From NCBI RefSeq assembly GCF_040253615.1, contig NZ_JBEJGY010000004.1, positions 992,001 through 1,056,000 of the forward strand: a stretch of 64,000 bases of DNA, written 5' to 3'. The notes beneath the pieces were generated by a model, which saw nothing but the letters and a program-made list of their open reading frames with translations, did no database searches and was not told where the DNA came from. The translations under genes and the position numbers were made by a program. Within the stretch, counting starts at the first letter, position 1; each line of letters opens with the position of its first letter. Origin of the DNA: Streptomyces sp. Edi4 (GTDB lineage Bacteria; Actinomycetota; Actinomycetes; Streptomycetales; Streptomycetaceae). Of this stretch, positions 10,023 through 17,116 are shown one piece after another.

Positions 10023-10337
10023 TCATGCCGCGCCTTTGCGCGACCCCGTGAGGTTGCTCCGTCCGAAGTGTTCCTCGAGGACGGAGATCCGGCGCCAGTA
10101 CTCCTCCTCGTCGATCTCGCCCGCGGCGAACCGTCGGCCGAGCACGGCGAGGGGTGAACGCTCGTCGACGGGCGGGCGCCACAGCCCCGGGCGGCCCCGC
10201 CATCCGGCGCGGCGCGCCACGGTGACGATGGTGAGGATCGCCGCCGCCCAGACCAGCGGGAAGAGAAGGGTCCAGGGCCCGGGCCCTGGTCCGCCATAGG
10301 CCAGTGTGTTCATCTCGGTCAGCTCCTCGGTGGGCAT
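10023..10337 (-). CDS. Small membrane protein with C-terminal SHOCT domain
   Basis: A 104-residue protein with one transmembrane helix (WTLLFPLVWAAAILTIVTVA, about residues 22-41), a short basic cytoplasmic linker and a SHOCT motif (LAVLGRRFAAGEIDEEEYW, about residues 62-80). SHOCT is a short oligomerisation domain found at protein ends; the role of the small stand-alone membrane forms is unknown. ATG 10337 has a strong GAAGGAGG ribosome site. It is transcribed away from the TetR gene at 10520. Confidence 0.85.
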   Translation of the reverse strand: MPTEELTEMNTLAYGGPGPGPWTLLFPLVWAAAILTIVTVARRAGWRGRPGLWRPPVDERSPLAVLGRRFAAGEIDEEEYWRRISVLEEHFGRSNLTGSRKGAA

Positions 10338-10491
10338 GGTCTGTTCCTCCTTCGAGCCTCCCGCCGCCGGGGGCCCGGGTCGTCGTACGGCTGGCGGCCG
10401 TCGGTCTACCCCCGCCGGAGCAGACCGGGCCCGGGTGCGTACTCCCTCTTCCTCCCCCTCTCCCGTCCTCCGCCTCCGGCCCTCTGGATTC

Positions 10492-10511
10492 TGTACCTAC
10501 TGGTATGTACA
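10492..10511. promoter_or_regulatory. TetR operator overlapping the promoter of the cupin cassette
   Basis: Near-perfect 20-bp palindrome TGTACCTACTGGTATGTACA ending 8 bases before the TetR start codon. Its TACNTAC-type half-sites and position over the transcription start are typical of autoregulated TetR repressors. The same promoter probably serves the cupin, DUF4865 and phosphotriesterase genes downstream. Confidence 0.7.
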
Positions 10512-10519
10512 GTGGGCCC

Positions 10520-11077
10520 ATGAGCACTTCGGAACGTCTGATCGCCGCCACCCGCGAGCTGTTGTGGGAGCGGGGGTACGTCGGGACCAGCCCCAAGGCC
10601 ATCCAGCAGCAGGCGGGCGCGGGCCAGGGCAGCATGTACCACCATTTCGCGGGCAAGCCCGATCTGGCGCTCGCCGCGATCCGGCGCACCGCCGAGGAGA
10701 TGCGGGCCACCGCCGAGGCCACGTTCGGCGGCGATGGGACCGCCTACGAGCGCATCGAGGCGTATCTGCTGCGCGAGCGCGACGTGCTGCGCGGGTGCCC
10801 CGTCGGGCGCCTCACGATGGACCCCGAGATCATCGCCGACCCAGTGCTGCGCGCGCCGGTCGACGAAACGCTCGACTGGCTGCGCGGCCGGCTGGCCGGG
10901 ATCGTCCAAGAGGGCCTGGACCGGGGCGAGTTCGCGCCCTCCATTGTCCCGAACGAGATCGCCGCGACCGTGGTGGCGACCGTCCAGGGCGGCTATGTGC
11001 TGGCCCGCGCATCCGGCTCGCCCGACGCGTTCGACGCGGGAGTACGCGGCCTGCTCTCCCTGCTGGCGCCGCGGTAA
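10520..11077 (+). CDS. TetR/AcrR-family repressor
   Basis: A 185-residue repressor: N-terminal helix-turn-helix SPKAIQQQAGAGQGSMYHHF (about residues 24-43), then an all-helical ligand-binding domain with a conserved RGCPVGRLTMDPEI segment as seen in the TetR_C group with cysteine near the ligand pocket. The start ATG 10520 lies 8 bases after a 20-bp palindrome that is its likely operator. It is followed after 46 bases by the cupin gene in the same direction, so it most likely controls the downstream cassette and itself. The inducer is unknown. Confidence 0.92.
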   Translation: MSTSERLIAATRELLWERGYVGTSPKAIQQQAGAGQGSMYHHFAGKPDLALAAIRRTAEEMRATAEATFGGDGTAYERIEAYLLRERDVLRGCPVGRLTMDPEIIADPVLRAPVDETLDWLRGRLAGIVQEGLDRGEFAPSIVPNEIAATVVATVQGGYVLARASGSPDAFDAGVRGLLSLLAPR

Positions 11078-11123
11078 CCCTTTTTTACTCTCCGTCAACT
11101 CTCCCTGACAGGACGGCTGTTAC

Positions 11124-11699
11124 GTGCACATCACCCGGCAACGCCCCGACACCGCGACCGGACCGTCCGAGCACTTCACCGGCGCGGTGTGGCTCGACGA
11201 GATCGCGGGCCCCCAACTGCCCTCCCCGCTGCGGATATTCAGCGTCCACTTCGCGCCGGGCGCGCACACCGCCTGGCACCGCCATCCGCACGGCCAAGTG
11301 CTCCATGTGACCGAGGGCGAGGGTTTGGTGCGGCGCCGGGGCGGCGAGGCGGAACCGATCAGGGCGGGCGACACGGTCTGGATCGAGCCCGGCGAGTGGC
11401 ACTGGCACGGAGCGGGGCCGCGCACCTTCATGACGCATCTCGCGGTCGTGGAGGCGGCCGCCGACGGCACGACCACCGAGTGGGGGCGCCATGTGGAGGC
11501 CGACGCCCACGTGGAGGCCGACGCCTGCCCGTCCGCGACCGGTCCCGCTTCCCGAGGAGGACGCCATGCAGGCCATGCAGTACGAGATCACCCTGCCCGC
11601 CGACTACGACATGGAGATCATCCGCAAGCGCGTCGCCACCCGGGGCCATCTCCTCGACGACTTCCCCGGACTCGGCCTCAAGGCCTATCTGATACGTGA
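11124..11699 (+). CDS. Cupin-domain protein with aberrant run-on C-terminus
   Basis: The first 130 or so residues form a single cupin barrel: metal ligands in HTAWHRHPHGQVLH (about residues 50-63) and a late GEWHWHGAG, with an intervening EGEG turn. Small stand-alone cupins of this kind include manganese hydroxynitrile lyases and dioxygenases, so an enzymatic role on a small carbonyl or aromatic is possible. Family members stop soon after TEWGRHV. Here the frame continues and runs 134 bases through the start of the DUF4865 gene; the last ~60 residues are basic, low-complexity and look like translated overlap rather than a domain. Just before, an 18-bp unit encoding HVEADA is duplicated in tandem (11490-11525). 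The start is GTG 11124 with AGGACGG upstream. Confidence 0.8.
   Translation: MHITRQRPDTATGPSEHFTGAVWLDEIAGPQLPSPLRIFSVHFAPGAHTAWHRHPHGQVLHVTEGEGLVRRRGGEAEPIRAGDTVWIEPGEWHWHGAGPRTFMTHLAVVEAAADGTTTEWGRHVEADAHVEADACPSATGPASRGGRHAGHAVRDHPARRLRHGDHPQARRHPGPSPRRLPRTRPQGLSDT
11490..11525 (+). repeat. 18-bp in-frame tandem duplication in the cupin gene
   Basis: Two copies of an 18-base unit (CA[C/T]GTGGAGGCCGACGCC) encode HVEADA twice, just where relatives would be expected to end. The copies differ at one base, so the duplication is recent. Confidence 0.85.
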
Positions 11700-12135
11700 A
11701 CGCGCCGCCGGATCCCCCGTCAACTCCTATGCCCCGTTCTACCTTTGGGCCACCTCCGAGGGCATGAACGCGTTCTTGTGGGGACCCGGATTCCAGGGGA
11801 TCGTCGACGACTTCGGGCGCCCTCGGGTACGGCACTGGGCGGGCCTCGCCTACACCGAGGGGCCCGCGTCCACGGCGGCGCCGGTCTGCGCGACCCGTCT
11901 GTGCGTGCCGGTCCCCGAGGGGGCCGAGCCGGGCGCTCTCGTGGCGCGCGAGGCGGCGGCGGACCCCGGACCGGGGGCGGTGTTGAGCGCCGTCGCCATC
12001 GATGTGAGCCGCTGGGAACTGGTGCGGTTCACGCTGTGGGAACAGAGCGACCCGCCGGCTCCCGGCGACCGTTTCCAGGTGCTGCGCGTGTCGGAGCCCG
12101 GACGCCCGGGCCTGCGGCAGGGGCGGCACTGGTGA
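11566..12135 (+). CDS. DUF4865 family protein
   Basis: A 189-residue protein matching the DUF4865 pattern: MQYEITLPADYDMEIIRKRV at the start, FPGLGLKAYLIRE, and the NSYAPFYLWATSEGMNAFLWG block (split here at about residues 47-67), then FGRPRVRHWAGLAY. The N-terminal strand-helix-strand layout and a second similar half suggest a dimeric alpha/beta-barrel (ABM-like) fold that could bind a small hydrophobic ligand; that fold is inference. ATG 11566 has the excellent ribosome site GAGGAGGA ending 4 bases upstream, better than ATG 11575. Its stop overlaps the phosphotriesterase start by four bases (GTGA), so the two are translationally coupled. Confidence 0.85.
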   Translation: MQAMQYEITLPADYDMEIIRKRVATRGHLLDDFPGLGLKAYLIRERAAGSPVNSYAPFYLWATSEGMNAFLWGPGFQGIVDDFGRPRVRHWAGLAYTEGPASTAAPVCATRLCVPVPEGAEPGALVAREAAADPGPGAVLSAVAIDVSRWELVRFTLWEQSDPPAPGDRFQVLRVSEPGRPGLRQGRHW

Positions 12136-13013
12136 GCGCGGTCCGCACGGTGCTCGGTGAGGTGGCGGCCGACCGGCTCGGTGTCGTCGACGCGCACGAC
12201 CACCTCTTCATCCGCAGCCCGCTCCTGCCCGGCCAGGAGCTCGCCGACGTGGGCCGCGCGGCGGCCGCGCTCGGCGCGTTCGGTGAGCTCGGCGGTGGCA
12301 CGGTGGTCCAGTGGACCCCGTACGGCATGGGCCGGCGCGTCGCCGAACTGCCCGCGCTCTCACGGGGCTTCGGGGTCCACGTCATCGCCGCCACCGGGCT
12401 GCACCAGGCCGCCCACTACCCGGACGAGCTGATCCGGCGCGTACGGGACCGGCTCACCGAGCTCTTCGTCACCGAGCTGACGGAGGGCATCGGCGCCACC
12501 GGGGTGCGGGCCGGGCTGATCAAGGTGGCGGGCGGGTTCCACGGCCTGGATGACCATGCCACGTTCACGATGCGCGCGGCCGCCGATGCCCACCATTTCA
12601 CGGGGGCGCCGATCGCCGTCCATCTGGAGCTCGGCACCGGCGCGCTCGACGTACTCGACCTGCTGTGCGGTCAGTTGGGGGTGGCGCCCGGCTCGGTGAT
12701 CCTGGGTCACCTCAACCGCTCCCCCGACTTCGCCGTGCACCGCCTGGCCGCCGAGGCGGGCGCCCACCTGGCCTTCGACGGGCCGTCGCGGGGCAACCAC
12801 GCCACCGACTGGCGGATGCCCGAGGCGCTGGCCGCACTCGCCGACGCGGGGTTCGCCGACCGGCTGCTGCTCGGCGGCGACACCGTCACGCCGGACACCC
12901 CGGGCATGCCGTATCTGCTGCGCCGGGTGCGGCCCAGGCTTGCCCTGACGCTGGGCGATGAGCTGGTGGACCGTATCCTCGTCGCCAATCCGGCGCGGGC
13001 CTACGCCTGGTGA
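12132..13013 (+). CDS. Phosphotriesterase-family metal hydrolase
   Basis: A 293-residue amidohydrolase-superfamily enzyme of the phosphotriesterase/lactonase branch. Visible metal ligands are the H-x-H pair in VVDAHDHLF (residues 22 and 24), a candidate carboxylated lysine in GLIKVAGG (about residue 131), histidines in AVHLELG and ILGHLNRS, and the late aspartate in LLLGGDT. Members hydrolyse organophosphates, lactones or N-acyl compounds; quorum-quenching lactonase and esterase activity are both possible. It is slightly shorter than typical PTE (about 320). GTG 12132 overlaps the DUF4865 stop. Its 3' end overlaps the convergent ROK gene by 13 bases. Confidence 0.88.
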   Translation: MSAVRTVLGEVAADRLGVVDAHDHLFIRSPLLPGQELADVGRAAAALGAFGELGGGTVVQWTPYGMGRRVAELPALSRGFGVHVIAATGLHQAAHYPDELIRRVRDRLTELFVTELTEGIGATGVRAGLIKVAGGFHGLDDHATFTMRAAADAHHFTGAPIAVHLELGTGALDVLDLLCGQLGVAPGSVILGHLNRSPDFAVHRLAAEAGAHLAFDGPSRGNHATDWRMPEALAALADAGFADRLLLGGDTVTPDTPGMPYLLRRVRPRLALTLGDELVDRILVANPARAYAW

Positions 13014-14221
13014 GCGAGCGCGGCCAGCGGGTCGTCGAGCACCGGCTGCCACGCCAACTCCGCTGCTCCGACCAGGCTGTTGTGGTCGAGGGAGCAGGCG
13101 AGGATCGGCACGCCGCCGCTCTGGCCCCACAGGCTGCGGTCCGCCACGACGGCGCGCAGCCGGTCCGGGTCGGCCTGGAGGAGCGCCTTGTGCAGGCCGC
13201 CGAGGATGATGCGGTCGGGGTTGAGGATGTTGACGAGTCCGGCGAGACCCAGGCCGAGCCGGTCGATCAGCTCCTCGGCGCCCCGGCGCACCGACACGTC
13301 CGCGTACTCGTGGCGCAGCAGGGCCCGTGACTGTTCGAGGAGCGAGACCTCGGGCCCGGGCGTGCGTCCGGCCGCCGTGAGGAAGGCGAGCGGGTCGGCC
13401 TCGACGTCGAGACAGCCCCGGCTGCCGCAGTAGCAGGGGCGCCCGTCGGGGTTGACGGTGAGGTGGCCCACTTCGAGGGCGAGGCCCGAACTCCCGGTGT
13501 GCAGACGGCCGTCGAGGACCAGGGCGCCGCCCACGCCCCGGTGGCCGGTGGCGACGCACAGCAGGTGCTGGGCGCCCCGGCCCGCGCCGTGACGGTGCTC
13601 GGCGAGCGCCGCGAGGTTCACGTCGTTGCCGGTGAAGGCGGGGCCGGTGATGCCTGCCGCGCGCACCCGTTCGGCGAAGATCTCCCGTACGGGGGAGCCG
13701 GCCGGCCAGGCGAGGTGGAGCGGGTTGAGCGCGGTGCCCTCCGGGTCGGCGACGGCCGAGGGCACGGCCAGGCCCGCGCCCACGCAGCGACGGCCGCTGC
13801 CCTCGAGCAGCGCGGCCCCCGCCTCGACGACGGCGCCGAGCACCTGGGCCGGGTCGGCGGAGACGATGACGCAGCCGGGGTCGGTGGCGACGATCTCACC
13901 GCCGAGGCCGACGAGCGCGGCACGGAAGCCGTCGGCGTGCACCTGGGCGGCGAGCGCGACGGGTCCCGCCTCATGGACGGCGAGCCGATGGGAGGGACGG
14001 CCCTGGGAGCCGGCCGCGGCGGGGCGCGAGTCGACCTGGATGAGGCCGAGCGCCTCGAGTTCGGCGGCGACGGCACCGGCGGTGGCGCGGGTGACCCCCA
14101 GTTCGGCGGTGAGGACGGCGCGGGTGGGCGCGCGGCCGGTGTGCACCAGCTCCAGGGCGGGTCCGAGCGCGCCACGGCCCCTGTCCAGCCTGCTCCGGGT
14201 GGTGGTCGCCTTGCCGTTCAT
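13001..14221 (-). CDS. ROK-family transcriptional repressor
   Basis: A 406-residue NagC/XylR-type regulator: N-terminal winged helix (about residues 15-70, with VTRATAGAVAAELEALGLI) followed by a ROK sugar-kinase-like domain. The ROK zinc motif CYCGSRGCLDVE and the EVGHLTV segment are present. ATG 14221 has GGGAGA upstream; an open frame reaches further to 14323 but lacks a ribosome site. It is divergent from an MFS transporter whose start lies in a TTTGT-N11-ACAAA dyad, so the simplest reading is a sugar-responsive repressor of that transporter. Confidence 0.9.
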   Translation of the reverse strand: MNGKATTTRSRLDRGRGALGPALELVHTGRAPTRAVLTAELGVTRATAGAVAAELEALGLIQVDSRPAAAGSQGRPSHRLAVHEAGPVALAAQVHADGFRAALVGLGGEIVATDPGCVIVSADPAQVLGAVVEAGAALLEGSGRRCVGAGLAVPSAVADPEGTALNPLHLAWPAGSPVREIFAERVRAAGITGPAFTGNDVNLAALAEHRHGAGRGAQHLLCVATGHRGVGGALVLDGRLHTGSSGLALEVGHLTVNPDGRPCYCGSRGCLDVEADPLAFLTAAGRTPGPEVSLLEQSRALLRHEYADVSVRRGAEELIDRLGLGLAGLVNILNPDRIILGGLHKALLQADPDRLRAVVADRSLWGQSGGVPILACSLDHNSLVGAAELAWQPVLDDPLAALAHQA

Positions 14222-14336
14222 GGGGGCGAGTCTCCCATGATCCTCGGCGGAAGCCGCCCCTGCGCCCTGGCCGCACATCGGGGACGCGGCGGCGCGGTGA
14301 GGCGGCGCCGCCCCCGAAGGCACCCGGTCCCGCCGG

Positions 14337-14366
14337 TTGAAGCGCCCCCCGTACTGCCCCTATCCT
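14337..14366 (+). promoter_or_regulatory. Promoter of the MFS gene, probably giving a leaderless mRNA
   Basis: TTGAAG (14337-14342), 18-base spacer, TATCCT (14361-14366). A transcript would start near 14373, which is exactly the GTG codon proposed as the MFS start. Confidence 0.6.
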
Positions 14367-14369
14367 GAG

Positions 14370-14390
14370 TTTGTGCCGCTACTAAACAAA
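14370..14390. promoter_or_regulatory. Candidate ROK operator at the MFS start
   Basis: Dyad TTTGT-N11-ACAAA, inside the A/T-rich patch AGTTTGT ... ACTAAACAAAGT. It resembles the AGTTTGTT-type half-sites of XylR/ROK repressors and covers the transcription and translation start of the transporter, facing the divergent ROK gene. Confidence 0.45.
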
Positions 14391-15587
14391 GTACGGACGG
14401 CCGCTCCGGGGGGCCAAGGCTCAGACACCGCCGCACCCACCCTGTTCCGCCTCCGCTCCGCCCTGACCGTTTTCTTCGCACTCGACGGCTTCCTCTTCGC
14501 CGGCTGGGTCGTCCGCATCCCCGCGATCAAGCAGCAGACCGGGGCCTCGGCGGGCGAGCTCGGGCTCGCCCTGCTCGGGGTCTCGGCGGGCGCGGTGGTC
14601 ACGATGGTGTTCACCGGCCGGCTCTGTCACCGCTTCGGCAGCCATCCGGTGACCGTCGCCTGCGGCGGCCTGATGGCCCTGGCCATCGCGCTTCCGCCTG
14701 CGACCCACTCCGCGCTCGCGCTCGGCCTGGTGCTGCTGGTGTTCGGCGCCGCGTACGGCGGGGTCAACGTGGCGATGAACAGCGCCGCCGTCGACCTGGT
14801 CGCGGCGCTCCGCCGCCCGGTGATGCCCAGCTTCCACGCGGCGTTCAGCCTCGGCGGGATGGTGGGGGCGGGCGTCGGTGCGCTGGTGGCCGGCGCGCTC
14901 TCCCCCGCCGCGCACCTGCTGGCCCTCACCGGCGTCGGGCTGGTGGTGACCGCGCTGGCCGGCCGGGTGCTGCTGCGGTATCCGGCGCCCGCGCCGGCGC
15001 GGACCGCGCACGCACCGGGACAGCGCCTGGCCGGACGGGCCCGGCGCCTGGTGCTCCTCTTCGGCCTGATCGCGCTCTGCACCGCCTACGGCGAGGGCGC
15101 GATGGCGGACTGGGGCGCCCTGCACCTGGAGCAGGACCTGGCGGCGGCGCCGGGCGTCGCGGCCGTCGGCTACTCGCTGTTCGCCCTCGCGATGACGGCC
15201 GGCCGGCTCTCGGGCACCGCGCTCCTGGAACGCCTCGGCCAGACCAGGACGCTGGTCGCCGGCGGCCTCATGGCCTGTGCCGGGATGCTGCTGGGAGCGC
15301 TCGCGCCGAACGTCTGGCTCGCCCTGGCCGGCTTCGCCGTGATGGGTCTGGGACTCGCCAACATCTTCCCCGTCGCCGTCCAGCGGGCCGGCGCGCTCGC
15401 GGGGCCCGGCGGGGTCGCGGCGGCGTCCACGCTCGGCTACGGCGGCATGCTGCTCGGGCCGCCTGCGATCGGCCTGATCGCCGAGTGGGCCTCGCTGCCG
15501 GTCGCCCTGACCACGGTCGCCGCGCTCGCGGCCGGTGCCGCGCTGATCGGCTACACGGCCCGCCACGCGACGGCGTCCCAGAACTGA
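14373..15587 (+). CDS. MFS transporter
   Basis: A 404-residue major facilitator with about 12 hydrophobic helices. The loop after helix 2 carries GRLCHRFGSHPV and the second half has GRLSGTALLERLGQTRT, the usual MFS loop motifs. The segment EGAMADWGALHL is characteristic of a bacterial subgroup that resembles fucose/hexose or drug exporters; substrate not assignable. GTG 14373 is chosen because it sits 7 bases after a -10 hexamer, implying a leaderless transcript; the open frame upstream to 14337 would lie before the transcription start. Control by the divergent ROK repressor is likely. Confidence 0.88.
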   Translation: MPLLNKVRTAAPGGQGSDTAAPTLFRLRSALTVFFALDGFLFAGWVVRIPAIKQQTGASAGELGLALLGVSAGAVVTMVFTGRLCHRFGSHPVTVACGGLMALAIALPPATHSALALGLVLLVFGAAYGGVNVAMNSAAVDLVAALRRPVMPSFHAAFSLGGMVGAGVGALVAGALSPAAHLLALTGVGLVVTALAGRVLLRYPAPAPARTAHAPGQRLAGRARRLVLLFGLIALCTAYGEGAMADWGALHLEQDLAAAPGVAAVGYSLFALAMTAGRLSGTALLERLGQTRTLVAGGLMACAGMLLGALAPNVWLALAGFAVMGLGLANIFPVAVQRAGALAGPGGVAAASTLGYGGMLLGPPAIGLIAEWASLPVALTTVAALAAGAALIGYTARHATASQN

Positions 15588-15599
15588 ACCGGGCGGCGG

Positions 15600-15632
15600 C
15601 CCCAACGCGCTTCGTTTGCGCGGGAGTTGGGG
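15600..15632. terminator. Hairpin between convergent MFS and MarR genes
   Basis: Stem CCCCAAC/GTTGGGG with an inner GCGC pairing and TTCGTTT loop, 12 bases past the MFS stop and 8 bases from the MarR stop. No long T-run on either side. Confidence 0.5.
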
Positions 15633-15639
15633 GGTTCTG

Positions 15640-16041
15640 CTAACCCGGGCGCTGGGTGAGCATCCGGGCGAGCACCGCGCGTTGGAGCGGCAGCACCCGC
15701 GCGTGACGGGCCCGGCCGGACTCGGTGATCGACACGCTCACGCCGCGGCGGTCCTCGCTGCACATGCCCCGCGTGACCAGGCCGTCCTTCTCCAGGCGTC
15801 CGATCAGACGGGACAGCGCGCTCTGGCTCAGATGGATCCGTGAGGCCAGCTCCTGCACCCGCACCGCGCGGCCCGGGTCGCCCCCGCACCCCTCGGCCAG
15901 TACATCCAGGACCTCGAAGTCGCTGGCGCCGAGCCCGTGGGCGTGCAGCTCGCGGTCGAGTTCGCAGGTCGTGCGCGCGTGCACCGCGAGAAGGTCCCGC
16001 CACTCCTCCACGAGCAGGCGCTCGGGCTTGTCAGCTGCCAT
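15640..16041 (-). CDS. MarR-family transcriptional regulator
   Basis: A 133-residue winged-helix repressor with the MarR core RVQELASRIHLSQSALSRLI (about residues 60-79) and the wing DRRGVSVSITESGRA. Likely a dimer that responds to a phenolic or oxidant. ATG 16041 has no clear ribosome site, but TACCGT lies 6 bases upstream, so a leaderless message is likely. A perfect palindrome at 16087-16100 would be its operator. It may control itself and the divergent DUF6332 gene. Confidence 0.9.
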   Translation of the reverse strand: MAADKPERLLVEEWRDLLAVHARTTCELDRELHAHGLGASDFEVLDVLAEGCGGDPGRAVRVQELASRIHLSQSALSRLIGRLEKDGLVTRGMCSEDRRGVSVSITESGRARHARVLPLQRAVLARMLTQRPG

Positions 16042-16086
16042 GGCGGCACGGTAGCAGAGCCGGACGCTTTTGTTGCGGGAGCATTA

Positions 16087-16100
16087 AATGCGTACGCATT
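16087..16100. promoter_or_regulatory. Candidate MarR operator
   Basis: Perfect 14-bp palindrome AATGCGTACGCATT about 46 bases upstream of the MarR start, followed by a related half-site ATGCGCGCACAT. The A/T-flanked TGCGTACGCA core is distinct from the surrounding GC-rich DNA. Confidence 0.6.
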
Positions 16101-16202
16101 CAATGCGCGCACATGTAACGTGCTGGGGACCGGCACTCGGGGGGAGGGGCGGCCGAGGGGCGCCGGTTGCCCCTCGGCCGCCCCTGCTGTGAAACTTCGC
16201 GC

Positions 16203-16490
16203 ATGGGGACACGGAGCCGGGCCGAGCGGGACGCCATCACCATCGAGCTCGGATACGCGCTGGCCAGCGCCCTGTTCGCGGCGGCCGTAGTGTTCGGCGC
16301 CATCGCCGGAGCCGGTTACGCCCTCGAACTGCCCCACCCCCTGCGGCGGGTGCTGCTCCTGCTCGGCGGCGGCTGCGCCCTCGTCGTGTTCGTATGGCGC
16401 ACCGTGCACGTCCTGTGGCGCTTTCCCCACGCCGGGGGCCTCGGTCCGCGTCAGCCCAGCCAGCCGGGGCGCACGAGCCCCGACTCGTAG
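16203..16490 (+). CDS. Small two-helix membrane protein, DUF6332 family
   Basis: A 95-residue protein. After a charged start (GTRSRAERDAITIELGYA), two transmembrane helices follow (about residues 17-38 and 47-66) and then VWRTVHVLWRF, a pattern I recall for the DUF6332 family of Streptomyces. Function unknown. The ribosome site is weak. Its 3' end overlaps the convergent response-regulator gene by 40 bases, so the last ~14 codons (PRQPSQPGRTSPDS) may be extra to the family core. Confidence 0.7.
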   Translation: MGTRSRAERDAITIELGYALASALFAAAVVFGAIAGAGYALELPHPLRRVLLLLGGGCALVVFVWRTVHVLWRFPHAGGLGPRQPSQPGRTSPDS

Positions 16491-17116
16491 GCCAGCACGA
16501 CGAGTTGGGCCCGGTCGCGGGCGCCGAGCTTGACCATCGCGCGGCTGACATGCGTCTTCGCGGTCAGCGGACTGACCACGAGCCTGCGGGCGATCTCCTC
16601 GTTGGAAAGTCCGATGCCGGCCAGCGCCATCACCTCGCGTTCCCGGTCGGTCAGCGCCGCCAGGGCGTCCGCGGCGGCCGGCTCCTTCGAGCGCGCGGCG
16701 AACTCGGCGATCAGGCGCCGGGTCACCCCGGGAGACAGCAGCGCGTCGCCCCCGACCACCGCGCGCACCGCCCGCAGCAGCTCCTGCGGTTCGGCGTCCT
16801 TCACCAGGAAGCCCGAGGCGCCCGCGCGGATGGCCTCGAAGACGTACTCGTCCAGCTCGAAGGTGGTCAGCATGATCACTTTCACCTCCGCGAGCTCCGG
16901 ATCGGATGTGACGCGCCGGGTCGCGGCGAGGCCGTCGAGCCGGGGCATCCGGATGTCCATCAGCACGATGTCCGGGCGCAGTTCACGCACCAGGTCCAGC
17001 GCCCGCTCGCCGTCGTCGGCCTCGCCCACCACCTCGATGTCGCCCTGCGCGTCGAGCAGCGCCCGGAACCCGGCACGCACCAGGAGCTGGTCGTCGGCGA
17101 GCAGGACGCGGATCAC
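16451..17116 (-). CDS. NarL/LuxR-type response regulator
   Basis: A 221-residue two-component regulator: receiver domain (about residues 2-120) with acidic pair DD, phospho-acceptor in VLMDIRMP (Asp near 54), Thr in MLTTF and Lys in FLVKD, then a LuxR helix-turn-helix (LTDREREVMALAGIGLSNEEIA, split, about 152-215). GTG 17116 overlaps the stop of the upstream histidine kinase by four bases (GTGA), so the pair is one operon. Target genes are unknown. Confidence 0.95.
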   Translation of the reverse strand: MIRVLLADDQLLVRAGFRALLDAQGDIEVVGEADDGERALDLVRELRPDIVLMDIRMPRLDGLAATRRVTSDPELAEVKVIMLTTFELDEYVFEAIRAGASGFLVKDAEPQELLRAVRAVVGGDALLSPGVTRRLIAEFAARSKEPAAADALAALTDREREVMALAGIGLSNEEIARRLVVSPLTAKTHVSRAMVKLGARDRAQLVVLAYESGLVRPGWLG

